From: Micromonospora_E sp048060115
GTDB taxonomy: Bacteria > Actinomycetota > Actinomycetes > Mycobacteriales > Micromonosporaceae
Direction: 5' to 3'
Length of the DNA: 64,000 nt
Assembly: GCF_048060115.1 (NCBI RefSeq)
Contig: NZ_JBHMIM010000006.1
Coordinates: 1-64,000 of the forward strand
Position 1 is the first letter of the stretch; the number at the start of each line of letters is the position of its first letter. Below are positions 51,596 to 60,358 of this stretch, piece by piece. Below the pieces are notes generated by a model, which made no database searches, was not told the origin of the DNA, and saw nothing but the letters and a program-made list of their open reading frames with translations. Both the position numbers and the translations under genes were made by a program.

Positions 51596-52902
51596 AGATC
51601 TCCGATCTGATCGGTTCGGCCACCGCGAACACCTTCCGGTCCAAGACCCGTACGCTGCTGACGATCCTGGCGATCTTCATCGGCGCGTTTACCCTGACCC
51701 TGACCAGCGGGCTGGGCACCGGCATCAACGCCTACATCGACGACACGGTGACGGCGATCGGCGCCTCCGACGTCATGACGGTCATGAAGACCTCCGAGCA
51801 GGGCGACGGGTTTGGCACCGCCGACAGCGGGCCGGCCGAGTACGACCCGGACGCCGTGTCGAGCGGGCAGCCCGGTCCGCCCGGTCAGACCGTCGTCGCG
51901 CTCACCCCGGCCGACATCGACACGCTGGCCGACATCGAGGGTGTGCTCGACGTCCAGGCCACCAGGTCGATCAGCGCCGACTACATCCAGGTCGGCGACG
52001 GCACGCGCTACGTCGTCAACGTCGGTGGGCTGGTCGCCGGGCAGCAGACGCCGCTGGCGGCCGGGGCCGAGCCGGACAACTCGTCATCGCAGCTGCAGCT
52101 CGCGCTCCCGACGTCGTACGTCGAACCGCTCGGCTTCGCCGACGACGCGGCGGCGGTCGGGCAGACCGTCTCGATCGCGGTCACCGACGCCGAGCGCACA
52201 GAGCAGGTCATCGAGGCGACGATCGTCGGGGTGGCCGAGGAGACCCTGGCGACCCCGGACGGGGCCAGCATCGTGCCCAACGACGCGCTGACCGACGCGC
52301 TGTTCGACGCGCAGAACACCGGCCTGCCCGCCGCCGAGGCGCAGCGGTACGCCCAGGCGAGCATCTGGTTCGACCCGGCCGCAACCGACGAGCAGATCAG
52401 CGCGCTGAAGGACCGGCTGGCCGACGCCGGCTACACCGGGAGCACGGTCGCCGACCAGCTCGGCGCGTTCCGGACCGTGATCGACGGCATCGTGCTGGTG
52501 CTCAACGCCTTCGCGGTGATCGCGCTGCTGGCGGCGAGCTTCGGAATCGTCAACACCCTGTTCATGTCGGTGCAGGAGCGCACCCGCGAGATCGGCCTGA
52601 TGAAGGCGATGGGCATGGGCTCCGGCAAGGTGTTCGGCCTGTTCAGCCTGGAGGCCACGGTCATCGGCTTCCTCGGCAGCGCGATCGGTGCGGTGCTGGC
52701 GATCGCGGCGGGCACGGCGATCAGCAGCGCACTGGCCGGCGGCTTCCTGTCGGATCTGCCTGGCCTGACGTTGATCGCCTTCGAACCGGTCTCGATCGCG
52801 GTGATCATTCTGCTGGTGATGGCGATCGCGTTCCTGGCCGGCACCCTGCCGGCGTCGCGGGCTGCCCGGGCCGACCCGGTGAACTCGCTGCGCTACGAGT
52901 AG
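51592..52902 (+). CDS. ABC transporter permease, MacB/FtsX type
   Basis: The 436-residue protein has an N-terminal membrane helix (about residues 22-44, LLTILAIFIGAFTLTLTSG), a large extracytoplasmic domain (about 45-300) and three C-terminal helices with QERTREIGLMKAMGM and ASRAARADPVNSLRYE. It works with the overlapping ATPase gene. Unlike the 8-12 kb operon, no fusion protein gene accompanies it. Confidence 0.92.
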   Translation: MKISDLIGSATANTFRSKTRTLLTILAIFIGAFTLTLTSGLGTGINAYIDDTVTAIGASDVMTVMKTSEQGDGFGTADSGPAEYDPDAVSSGQPGPPGQTVVALTPADIDTLADIEGVLDVQATRSISADYIQVGDGTRYVVNVGGLVAGQQTPLAAGAEPDNSSSQLQLALPTSYVEPLGFADDAAAVGQTVSIAVTDAERTEQVIEATIVGVAEETLATPDGASIVPNDALTDALFDAQNTGLPAAEAQRYAQASIWFDPAATDEQISALKDRLADAGYTGSTVADQLGAFRTVIDGIVLVLNAFAVIALLAASFGIVNTLFMSVQERTREIGLMKAMGMGSGKVFGLFSLEATVIGFLGSAIGAVLAIAAGTAISSALAGGFLSDLPGLTLIAFEPVSIAVIILLVMAIAFLAGTLPASRAARADPVNSLRYE

Positions 52903-52935
52903 GCAGCAGCCGGCCGGAAGGCGGCCGACCTGCAC

Positions 52936-52972
52936 CACGTGCCTGGCGGCATCCTTTGCCGCCAGGCACGTG
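52936..52972. terminator. Bidirectional hairpin terminator
   Basis: Perfect 15-bp arms (52936-52950 and 52958-52972) enclose a 7-nt loop between the convergent permease and secreted-protein genes. Confidence 0.85.
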
Positions 52973-53007
52973 GCTGTGCAGAAGGAGTCGGTCCGGTCGA
53001 CGATCGA

Positions 53008-54228
53008 TCAGGACGGGAAGTACGAGTTGGTGGTGGCGCTGCTGTACGGGGAGTAGTTCCAGTAGTGATACATCAGGGGCAGCTGACCCCACTTGGACCG
53101 TACGTAGCTGCCGGTGCCGACCCAGATGCCGGAGTGGTCGTCACTGGCGTACGACAGCTTCATGTTGGAGAACCAGATGTACGGCGGGTGCCAGCGGGTG
53201 TAGCTGCCGTCCAGCCAGTACTGGTCGTCACCGGGGCTGTTCATCCACCGGTTGTTCGCGCTCGAGGTGCTGTACCAGGCGTACGAGTGGCAGTTGTACT
53301 TGCGCGAGGCGTTGCGTTCCCGGGTGGCCGACGGATAGTTGGTGGCCACGTAGTTGTTGCCGCTGGTGATCTGGGCGCTGGTCAGCTCAGACGTCATGGT
53401 GATCACCGAGACCGGGGTGCCGTTGGGGGTGTAGACGGTGCTGTAGTAGTCCAGCGTCCCGACGTCGTCGCGGACCGGGTGGGCGACGCTGGGGTCGGCC
53501 AGGTGTGCCCGTACCGCCGCGACGGTGGTCTCCACCGCGCCCGGCCGCATTTGCAGGCCTTCGCGCAGCAGTTCCGAGTGGGTCCAGTCCCAGTTCTCCC
53601 GGATCGCGAGGGCGCGGCCCAGCAGCACCGCGGTTGGTTCCAGGCCGGTCTGGCCGTACGTCTCGGCGTCGGTCCGCTTGGCCCGGTGCACGGCGAGGCC
53701 GACCCGCAGCAGTTCGTCGGACTGCGCCGGGGTCAGGGTGGCCAGCACCTGCGGCTGGGCGAGGACGGTCTCCAGTTTCCACGCGGTCATCACCCGGTCA
53801 CCGGCGTCGCCGAGGGTTTCACCGTCGCGGGCAGCGACGTTCAGGGTCCGGTAGCGCTTGAGTAGTTCCGGGCCGGCGTCGGGGCGGCGCAGCAGTTCCT
53901 GCAGTCCGGTGAAGCGGGCGGTGACGGTCTCGAAGCCTTGTTGGACGCTGTTGAAGGCCAGCGCGTCGGGCAGCAGCGGGTACGCCAGGACGGCGTCGAC
54001 CAGCACCGGGGTCCGCAGGGCGGCGGCGGTCTTGTCCGGCATCTGTACGGCGTCGACCATTTCCTGGTGGCTGCTCAGCGCGCGCCACTGCGCGGTGCCG
54101 GGCATCACCTGGTAGGTGAAGGGTCGATCGGCGGCCGACGCGGGGGTGCTGGGCGCGAGGGTGGCGACGAGCGCTGTGGCGACCGCCGCGACGAGGGCGC
54201 GCCGGGTGAGGCGGGCAGGACGGGTCAT
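53008..54228 (-). CDS. Secreted protein with a C-terminal cysteine-peptidase-like domain
   Basis: The 406-residue protein has a signal peptide (residues 1-33, twin-arginine-like TRRALVAA, ending ASAAD), a helical domain to about residue 230, and a C-terminal domain with YNCHSYAWYS, DDHSGIWVG and SKWGQLPLMYHYW. The order Cys, His, and SKWG-x-PL-xxH is what papain-fold (NlpC/CHAP-like) domains show, so a Cys-His catalytic pair is possible. The role of the helical half is unknown. ATG 54228 was chosen as it begins the signal peptide. Confidence 0.7.
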   Translation of the reverse strand: MTRPARLTRRALVAAVATALVATLAPSTPASAADRPFTYQVMPGTAQWRALSSHQEMVDAVQMPDKTAAALRTPVLVDAVLAYPLLPDALAFNSVQQGFETVTARFTGLQELLRRPDAGPELLKRYRTLNVAARDGETLGDAGDRVMTAWKLETVLAQPQVLATLTPAQSDELLRVGLAVHRAKRTDAETYGQTGLEPTAVLLGRALAIRENWDWTHSELLREGLQMRPGAVETTVAAVRAHLADPSVAHPVRDDVGTLDYYSTVYTPNGTPVSVITMTSELTSAQITSGNNYVATNYPSATRERNASRKYNCHSYAWYSTSSANNRWMNSPGDDQYWLDGSYTRWHPPYIWFSNMKLSYASDDHSGIWVGTGSYVRSKWGQLPLMYHYWNYSPYSSATTNSYFPS

Positions 54229-54547
54229 CCTTGATCCTCTCAACGAAGAATGCTGCCGGCACAATTGGCATCTTGAACAAAAGTGTTCAACGAGCCGATC
54301 CGGACAGCTTATCAAGATCGCTTCAGGAAGAGATGGTCGGGAATCCGAGCAGAATACAGTCAATGTCAACAACTCGTCACATCAGCTTTATCCGGTCGCC
54401 CACTTCAAGCCGTTGTCAACGGATTGTGCCCGTCGACGGAAAGCCATACGTCGAGGCGCGATGCGCACAATCGGACCAGGGCTCACATTCTCCGAACCGT
54501 CGGTGAATCTCTCAGCGCCTGCCGTCCAGCGCTGGCATGATCGTCCG
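54229..54547. other. 319-bp divergent gap
   Basis: This AT-richer gap separates the secreted protein gene from the DinB-like gene. A TTGACA on the minus strand at 54364-54369 could be a -35 element for the secreted gene, with a weak GGATTC 17 bp on. No gene or clear repeat is visible. Confidence 0.5.
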
Positions 54548-55075
54548 ATGTCATCCACCCGCCTGGAACTGCTGCGCTGGCAGTTCGATCTGACCTGGTC
54601 GCTGTTCGAGTACCACCTGGAGCGACTGGCCTCCGACGACTTCCTCGCCGAGCCGGCACCGGTCTGCTGGACGCTGCGGCCGTCCGACGACGGCAACTGG
54701 GTGCCGGACTGGGCCGACACGGAGCCGGATCCGGTCCCGGTGCCGACGATCGCCTGGCTCAGCTGGCACATCGGCTGGTGGTGGACCGTCGCGATCGACC
54801 ACGTCGAAGGACGAACGCCACCTGACCGGACGAACATCCACTGGCCGGGCGGTGGCGAGCCGACCGTCAGCTGGCTACGGGAGCTGCGTACGAGCTGGAC
54901 GGCACTGCTGGGCCGGCTCACCGACGCCGACCTGGACCGGCCCGTTGCCTATCCATGGCCCGCCGAGGCCGGGCTGAGCCTCGCCCACCTGGCCGGCTGG
55001 GTCAACGCGGAGCTGATGAAGAACGCCACGGAGATCGGCCAGCTCCGCATGATCCGGGCGGCGGGCTCGCCCTAG
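54548..55075 (+). CDS. DinB-family protein
   Basis: The 175-residue protein fits the DinB/YfiT four-helix fold: LRWQFDLTWSLFEYHLERL, a first His in SWHIGWWWTVAIDHVEG and a later His in LSLAHLAGWVNAELMKN. These histidines usually bind a divalent metal. DinB proteins include thiol transferases and stress proteins; no specific substrate can be given. ATG 54548 starts directly at the first helix. Confidence 0.82.
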   Translation: MSSTRLELLRWQFDLTWSLFEYHLERLASDDFLAEPAPVCWTLRPSDDGNWVPDWADTEPDPVPVPTIAWLSWHIGWWWTVAIDHVEGRTPPDRTNIHWPGGGEPTVSWLRELRTSWTALLGRLTDADLDRPVAYPWPAEAGLSLAHLAGWVNAELMKNATEIGQLRMIRAAGSP

Positions 55076-55251
55076 CCACTTCCTGACCGGCACGGGACAT
55101 CACCCCGCCAGACAACTGTCTGCATTGTTTCTCAGATAGGTGATTGTCTAAGTAATTTTGCTGTGATAGCGCTTGCATCGACATCGACGAGCGACAAAAC
55201 TGTCAACGATCTGGCAAGCCTGCGACTCCCAGCCCCATTCAGGAGGGAACA

Positions 55252-56118
55252 GTGCGGATCCGTAACATCTCGAGCAGGTCGGCGCGGCTGCTCGCAGTAG
55301 CAGTCGGCACGATCACCGCCGGCGTACTCGCCCTGCCATCCGCCGGGGCCGCCGCCCCCGCGGTCTACACCGCCAACGAACTCGCCACGGTAAGCGACCT
55401 GGTGGAAGCCTCCGGCGTCGAAGGCATCGCCTGGTACGTCGACAGCGCCTCCGGCCGCGTCGTGGTGACCGCCGACAGCAGCGTCTCGCGGGCCGAACTC
55501 GCGAAGGTCAGGCTGGCCGCTCGCGGGATGGCCAGCGCGATCCGGGTGGAGCGCACCTCGGGCGTGTTCACCCAACTGGTCTCGTCCGGCGACCCGATCT
55601 ACGGCAGCGGCGGCCGTTGCTCGCTCGGATTCAACGTCGTCAGTGGCAGCACCTACTACTTCCTCACCGCCGGACACTGCGGCGAGGTGATCAGCACCTG
55701 GTACAGCAACTCCGCGCAGAGCAACCTGATCGGCCCGACCATCGACTACAGCTTCCCCGGCGACGACTACGGCCTGGTCCGCTACGACAACCCGGCGCAG
55801 AGCCACCCGGGCGGCTTCACCGTCGGCGACGCCTCCGTCGGACAGTCGGTGACCCGCACCGGCTCGACGACCGGCACCCACACAGGTACGGTCACCGGCC
55901 TCAACGCCCGGGTCCGCTATCTGGGCAGCGGAGTCGTGCGGGGTCTGATCCAGACCAACGTGTGCGCCGAGCCGGGCGACTCCGGTGGTCCGCTCTACTC
56001 CGGATCCACCGCGCTCGGCCTCACCTCTGGCGGCAGCGGCAACTGCCGGACCGGCGGCACGACCTTCTACCAGCCGGTCCGCGAGGCGGTCGACGCGTAC
56101 GACGTCACCATCTACTGA
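55252..56118 (+). CDS. Secreted S1-family serine protease, streptogrisin-like
   Basis: The 288-residue preproprotein starts at GTG with AGGAGGG four bases upstream. It has a signal peptide (to about residue 37), a short propeptide (about 38-110) and a chymotrypsin-like domain. The triad is His142 in TAGHC, an Asp at 171 or 172 in DDYGLV, and Ser244 in GDSGGP. Paired cysteines match streptogrisin disulphides. The small propeptide probably guides folding and is then cleaved. It is a likely scavenging extracellular protease. Confidence 0.93.
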   Translation: MRIRNISSRSARLLAVAVGTITAGVLALPSAGAAAPAVYTANELATVSDLVEASGVEGIAWYVDSASGRVVVTADSSVSRAELAKVRLAARGMASAIRVERTSGVFTQLVSSGDPIYGSGGRCSLGFNVVSGSTYYFLTAGHCGEVISTWYSNSAQSNLIGPTIDYSFPGDDYGLVRYDNPAQSHPGGFTVGDASVGQSVTRTGSTTGTHTGTVTGLNARVRYLGSGVVRGLIQTNVCAEPGDSGGPLYSGSTALGLTSGGSGNCRTGGTTFYQPVREAVDAYDVTIY

Positions 56119-56133
56119 CGGTCGCCCAGAGCA

Positions 56134-57300
56134 CTACGGACCATCAGCGACAGCGCCGGTCGGTGGGCTGCTCAGCCCGCCGGCCGGCGTTCGCCGGTTG
56201 ACGAGCGTATCGACCACCTCGCCGACCTGCCGGTAGAAGTCCCGAGGCAGCTCCGGCGAGGCGGTGCCATGGCGGTCCAGCGCCTGACTCAGGGCACGGG
56301 CCTGTAGCGCCGCCGACGTCACCCCTTGGAAGTAGATCGGGTTGGCGCTGCGGATGGCGTCGCCGAGCACCAGGAACCCGGGCGGGATCCGGTCCAGCCG
56401 CTCCACGTGACGGCGCTGATCGGTGGGTATCCGACAGGTCCGCACCGGGCTCAGCGGTTGCGCCCGGGCGAGGACCTCGGCGATCGTGGGCGACGGAAGC
56501 GAACGGGCGAAGGCCTCGTACTCCGCCGGATCACTCGGCGGCACCTCCCCATGGCGGGCGCCAAGTGTGATCATCCACCGCTCGCCCTCCAGCGGCATCA
56601 TGAGGCCCAGTCGATAGCCGCCGGTCAGATCGTCGAGCACGACCGCAGCCGTGCCGTCGAGGTCGTCCAGGCCGCGACCAACCACCTGCGACGCGTACGC
56701 CATGTCGATGCGCACGGCGGACATCTCCGGCGCGGGAAAGCCCAGTCGGGCCAACTGGTCTAGAAAGTAGGTGTTGCGCCCGGTGCAGGCGACGACCAGG
56801 TCGGCGTGGTGCGCGACGGCATCGACCCGGACGCCGGTGACCCGACCGTTCGTGACCACGGGCCCGTCCACCGCCGTCTGGTCGATGATGGACACGTTGC
56901 TGCGCTGCCGCAGCAGGCACTGCCGGATGGTGCCCTCCAGCAGCGGCTGGCTCATCGACATGGCGGGCAGACCGAGGTCGAGGCGCATCCGGTCGTCGCC
57001 GGTCGGCTGCCACACCGGGCCGGCGGCCGGCAGCGGGACCGCGCCGGCCGCGGCCAGCGCCCCGGCGAGCCCGGGGAACCAGCCGTCGAGAAGTCGCTGA
57101 CCGGCTGCCAGCAGCAGATGGCTGTGCCGGGCCTGCGGCGCGCCGCGGCGCGCGACCGCGTCGCCGGGCAGCCGGTCCCGTTCCAGGACCGTCACCCGAT
57201 CGACGTGGTCGCTGAGCACCCGGGCGGTGACCAGGCCGGCGACGCCGGACCCGATCACGATCGCGCTGGTGCTGTCTTTCCTGGCTGTCGACTGGCCCAC
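56134..57300 (-). CDS. FAD-dependent oxidoreductase (monooxygenase-like)
   Basis: The 388-residue protein has an N-terminal FAD-binding Rossmann motif AIVIGSGVAGLVTARVL, an ERD ribose contact (VLERDRLPG) and a later FAD motif FLVLGDAIRSANPIYFQG. This is the group of aromatic hydroxylases, halogenases and geranylgeranyl reductases. The active-site residues do not decide the reaction. It lies 15 bp after the ferric-reductase-like gene on the same strand and is probably cotranscribed; the pair may share an electron chain, but this is only suggested by location. Confidence 0.83.
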   Translation of the reverse strand: MGQSTARKDSTSAIVIGSGVAGLVTARVLSDHVDRVTVLERDRLPGDAVARRGAPQARHSHLLLAAGQRLLDGWFPGLAGALAAAGAVPLPAAGPVWQPTGDDRMRLDLGLPAMSMSQPLLEGTIRQCLLRQRSNVSIIDQTAVDGPVVTNGRVTGVRVDAVAHHADLVVACTGRNTYFLDQLARLGFPAPEMSAVRIDMAYASQVVGRGLDDLDGTAAVVLDDLTGGYRLGLMMPLEGERWMITLGARHGEVPPSDPAEYEAFARSLPSPTIAEVLARAQPLSPVRTCRIPTDQRRHVERLDRIPPGFLVLGDAIRSANPIYFQGVTSAALQARALSQALDRHGTASPELPRDFYRQVGEVVDTLVNRRTPAGGLSSPPTGAVADGP

Positions 57301-57315
57301 TGAACGCCGGACCGG

Positions 57316-58698
57316 TCAGCCCAGGCCGAAACGTTCGGCGTGGATCTGCGCGTCGGGCACCCCGATGGCCCGTACGCTGTCGACCACGGCCGAGGTCAAC
57401 GCCGGTGGCCCGCAGACGAACACCTCACGTTCGGTGATGTCCGGCACCAGTGCGTGCAGGTTCGCTGGGTCGAACGGCCGGTTGGGCGGCGAGCCCGCCC
57501 CGGTCCGGCCGGTCAGCAGGTGCAGTTGGGCACCCCGATCGGCCGCCAGGCCCTGCAGTTCGCCGAGCAGTACGGCGTCGGCCTCCTTGGCCGCCCGGTA
57601 GAGCACCACCGTGGAGCCGGTGGCTTCCTCCAGCAGGGCCCGGATCGGGGTGACGCCGACGCCGCCGGCGACCAACAGCGTCTTGTCCAGTTTGCGGTGC
57701 AGGTTGGTGAAGGCGCCGTACGGCCCTTCGATGAAGACCCGGTTGCCGACCTTCAGGTGCCGCAGCCCGGCGCTGGTCTTACCGGAGGCCTTCGCGGTCA
57801 ACCGCAGTGAACGCCCGTCGGGCGCCGACGACAGCGAGAACGGGTTCGCCTGCCACCAGCGGTTGTGGCCGGGGAAGCGCCAGATGCAGAACTGGCCGGC
57901 GCGAGCCGGCAGTCGGTCCAGGTGCCGCCCGGTGACGTGCACCGACACCACGTTGTCGGCCTCAGGGACCACAGCGGCCACCCGGAACTGGTGGTACGCG
58001 TTGCGCCACAGCGGCACGACGGCCCGGTTGACGATCAGGGAGCCGATCACCAGCGCCCACAGCGTCCACCAGTAGATGGTGGCCGGGGTGGACGAGAAGG
58101 TGGTGGCTTCCATGAACTGGTGGACCAGGCCGGCGAGCAGCGCCAGGTAGATGAGCACGTGCATCGCATGCCAGGCCTCGTACGGCAGGCGCCGGCGCAC
58201 GTACCGGATGGAGACGCCGACCACGACGATCATGATGCCGGCGGCGATCATCCCGAGCAGGGAGGCGAGCACCCCGGCCAGACTGAGAAACGTCTCACCG
58301 AAGCCCATGTCGTAGAGGGTGGCGTAGCCGGTGATGACCGAGGTCGCGTGCAGCATCACGGTCCAGAACAGGCCGAACCCGAGCCAGCGGTGCCAGGCGG
58401 TGAGCCGGTCCATCCCGAGCCGCCGGTCCAGCCAGGGGATCCGGGCCACCAGCGTCAACTGCAGCATCATGATCATGGCCGCGTGCAGGCCGAAGAACTT
58501 GGCGACCGTCAGCACCGAGTTCTTTCCCTGGCCGTACGCGAAGAAGGAGACTTCGAGAATCAACAGGTTGACCAGCACCACACCGACCAGCGTCCAGCGC
58601 GCCAGTGTCATCGGTGGGATTCCGGTCGGGGGGGTCGGGGGGGTGGTGGCTGCCATCGAGCGTCTCGCTCGGGTCGGATCGCCGTACAACCGGCTCAC
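57316..58698 (-). CDS. Membrane flavoprotein reductase, ferric-reductase/NOX-like
   Basis: The 460-residue protein has six membrane segments in the first 230 residues, with paired histidines typical of haem ligands (WHRWLGFG, VMLHATSV, WHAMHVLIYL, GLVHQF). A cytoplasmic FAD domain follows (QANPFSLSSAP) and an NAD(P)H domain (LLVAGGVGVTPIRAL, VFVCGPPALTSAV). It should pass electrons from NAD(P)H across the membrane to an unknown acceptor such as ferric iron. ATG 58698 is used; an ATG at 58656 is possible. It is first in a two-gene unit with the FAD oxidoreductase. Confidence 0.88.
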   Translation of the reverse strand: MSRLYGDPTRARRSMAATTPPTPPTGIPPMTLARWTLVGVVLVNLLILEVSFFAYGQGKNSVLTVAKFFGLHAAMIMMLQLTLVARIPWLDRRLGMDRLTAWHRWLGFGLFWTVMLHATSVITGYATLYDMGFGETFLSLAGVLASLLGMIAAGIMIVVVGVSIRYVRRRLPYEAWHAMHVLIYLALLAGLVHQFMEATTFSSTPATIYWWTLWALVIGSLIVNRAVVPLWRNAYHQFRVAAVVPEADNVVSVHVTGRHLDRLPARAGQFCIWRFPGHNRWWQANPFSLSSAPDGRSLRLTAKASGKTSAGLRHLKVGNRVFIEGPYGAFTNLHRKLDKTLLVAGGVGVTPIRALLEEATGSTVVLYRAAKEADAVLLGELQGLAADRGAQLHLLTGRTGAGSPPNRPFDPANLHALVPDITEREVFVCGPPALTSAVVDSVRAIGVPDAQIHAERFGLG

Positions 58699-58943
58699 TG
58701 CCTTGCTCCCTGCTATCCGCTAACATCGATCAAGTTCGAAAAGGTGTCCCGCCGTCGACGTTGGTGCTAGCCGAAGGACATCTGGGACCGGATCGGATCA
58801 TCGAGCGGGCAGCGCGGCCATACTTGGTGAAACTCTGAGGATTTGCTGAGGAACCAGCATCCGGGCGCGCCGCAGACATGTCCAAAGACGGACAACACCT
58901 GCGACGCGCTCACTCTGGGCGAAATCAGACAGAGTTGTACGGA

Positions 58944-60230
58944 TCAGAGCAGGTCGTGGCGTACCACGTTCTCCTCACGGCCCGGACCGACGCCGACCAC
59001 GCTGACCCGTGCGCGGCACAGCTCCTCGATGCGGGCGATGTACCGGCGAGCGTTCACCGGCAGCTCTTCCTCGGTGCGGGCCTTGGTGATGTCCTCCCAC
59101 CAGCCGTCGTGCTCCTCGTAGATCGGCTTGGCGTGGTGGAACCCGGTCTGCGTCATCGGCATGTCGTCGAAACGCTCGCCGTCGATCTCGTAGCCGACAC
59201 AGATCGGCACCTTCGCCAGGCCGGTGAGCACGTCGAGCTTGGTGACCACCAGGTCGGTCACCCCGTTGAGCCGTACGGCGTACCGGCCGACGACCGCGTC
59301 GAACCAGCCGCAGCGGCGTTCCCGACCGGTGGTGGTGCCGTACTCGACGCCGATCTTGCGCAGGTGCTCGCCGTTGGCGTCGAACAGCTCGGTCGGGAAC
59401 GGGCCGGAGCCGACCCGGGTGGTGTACGCCTTGGTCACCGCGATCACCTTGGCGATCGCGGTCGGCGGGATGCCGGTGCCCACACAGGCACCGCCGGAGG
59501 TCGGGTTGGACGAGGTCACGAACGGATAGGTGCCGTGGTCCATGTCCAGCATGGTGGCCTGGGCGCCTTCGAGCAGCACGGTCTCGCCCCGGTCCAGGGC
59601 GTCCCAGAGGATCGCCCGGGTCTCGGCGATGTGCGGGCGCAGCCGTTCGGCGTACTCGAGGTACTCCTCGACCACCGCGTCGAGGTCGAGAGCCTTGCGG
59701 TTGTAGACCTTGAACAGGATCTGGTTCTTCTCCCGCAGCGCCAACTCCAGCTTCTTGCGCAGGATGCCGGGGTCGAGCAGGTCCTGGACCCGGATGCCCA
59801 TCCGGGCCACCTTGTCGCCGTACGCCGGCCCGATGCCACGGCCGGTCGTGCCGATCTTCGCCGACCCGAGGTAGCGCTCGACCACCCGGTCCAGGGCACG
59901 GTGGTGCGGCATGATCAGATGCGCGTCACCGGAGATCCGCAGCCGGGAGACGTCGACGCCACGTTCGGCGAGTCCGTCGATCTCGGTCAGCAGCACCTTC
60001 GGGTCGACCACGACCCCGTTCCCAATGATGATCATCGCGTTCGGGGAGAGGGCACCGGAGGGCATCAGGTGCAGGGCGTACTTCTGCCCGTCCGGCGTGA
60101 TGACGGTGTGTCCGGCGTTGTTGCCACCGGAGAACCGCACCACGTAGTGGACCCGCTCACCGAGCAGGTCGGTAACCTTGCCCTTGCCCTCGTCACCCCA
60201 TTGCGCGCCGAGCAGCACGATCGCTGGCAT
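58944..60230 (-). CDS. purA: Adenylosuccinate synthetase
   Basis: PurA uses GTP to join aspartate to IMP, the first committed step to AMP. The 428-residue protein has the GTP-binding GAQWGDEGKGKVTD loop at the N-terminus, RFSGGNNAGHT, GRGIGPAYGDK, LLEGAQATMLDMDHGTYP and TTTGRERRCGWFD. Length is typical. It is divergent from the kinase-like gene, with 128 bp between starts. Confidence 0.97.
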   Translation of the reverse strand: MPAIVLLGAQWGDEGKGKVTDLLGERVHYVVRFSGGNNAGHTVITPDGQKYALHLMPSGALSPNAMIIIGNGVVVDPKVLLTEIDGLAERGVDVSRLRISGDAHLIMPHHRALDRVVERYLGSAKIGTTGRGIGPAYGDKVARMGIRVQDLLDPGILRKKLELALREKNQILFKVYNRKALDLDAVVEEYLEYAERLRPHIAETRAILWDALDRGETVLLEGAQATMLDMDHGTYPFVTSSNPTSGGACVGTGIPPTAIAKVIAVTKAYTTRVGSGPFPTELFDANGEHLRKIGVEYGTTTGRERRCGWFDAVVGRYAVRLNGVTDLVVTKLDVLTGLAKVPICVGYEIDGERFDDMPMTQTGFHHAKPIYEEHDGWWEDITKARTEEELPVNARRYIARIEELCRARVSVVGVGPGREENVVRHDLL

Positions 60231-60358
60231 CTTGTGTAACCCGCCTCCATGGGGCTCGGGTGCCAGGTGGCGACCGCGTGGCGAGCCCGAGGAGTCAGGC
60301 TAACAAGGGTCACGATCCGGGTGGACGTGGCCGCGAGGATCAGCAGGAGGCGGCGACG

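Noticed and set aside
55144..55170. Promoter for the S1 protease (TTGTCT with GATAGC)
   Set aside because: The spacer is only about 15 bp and the -10 match is poor.
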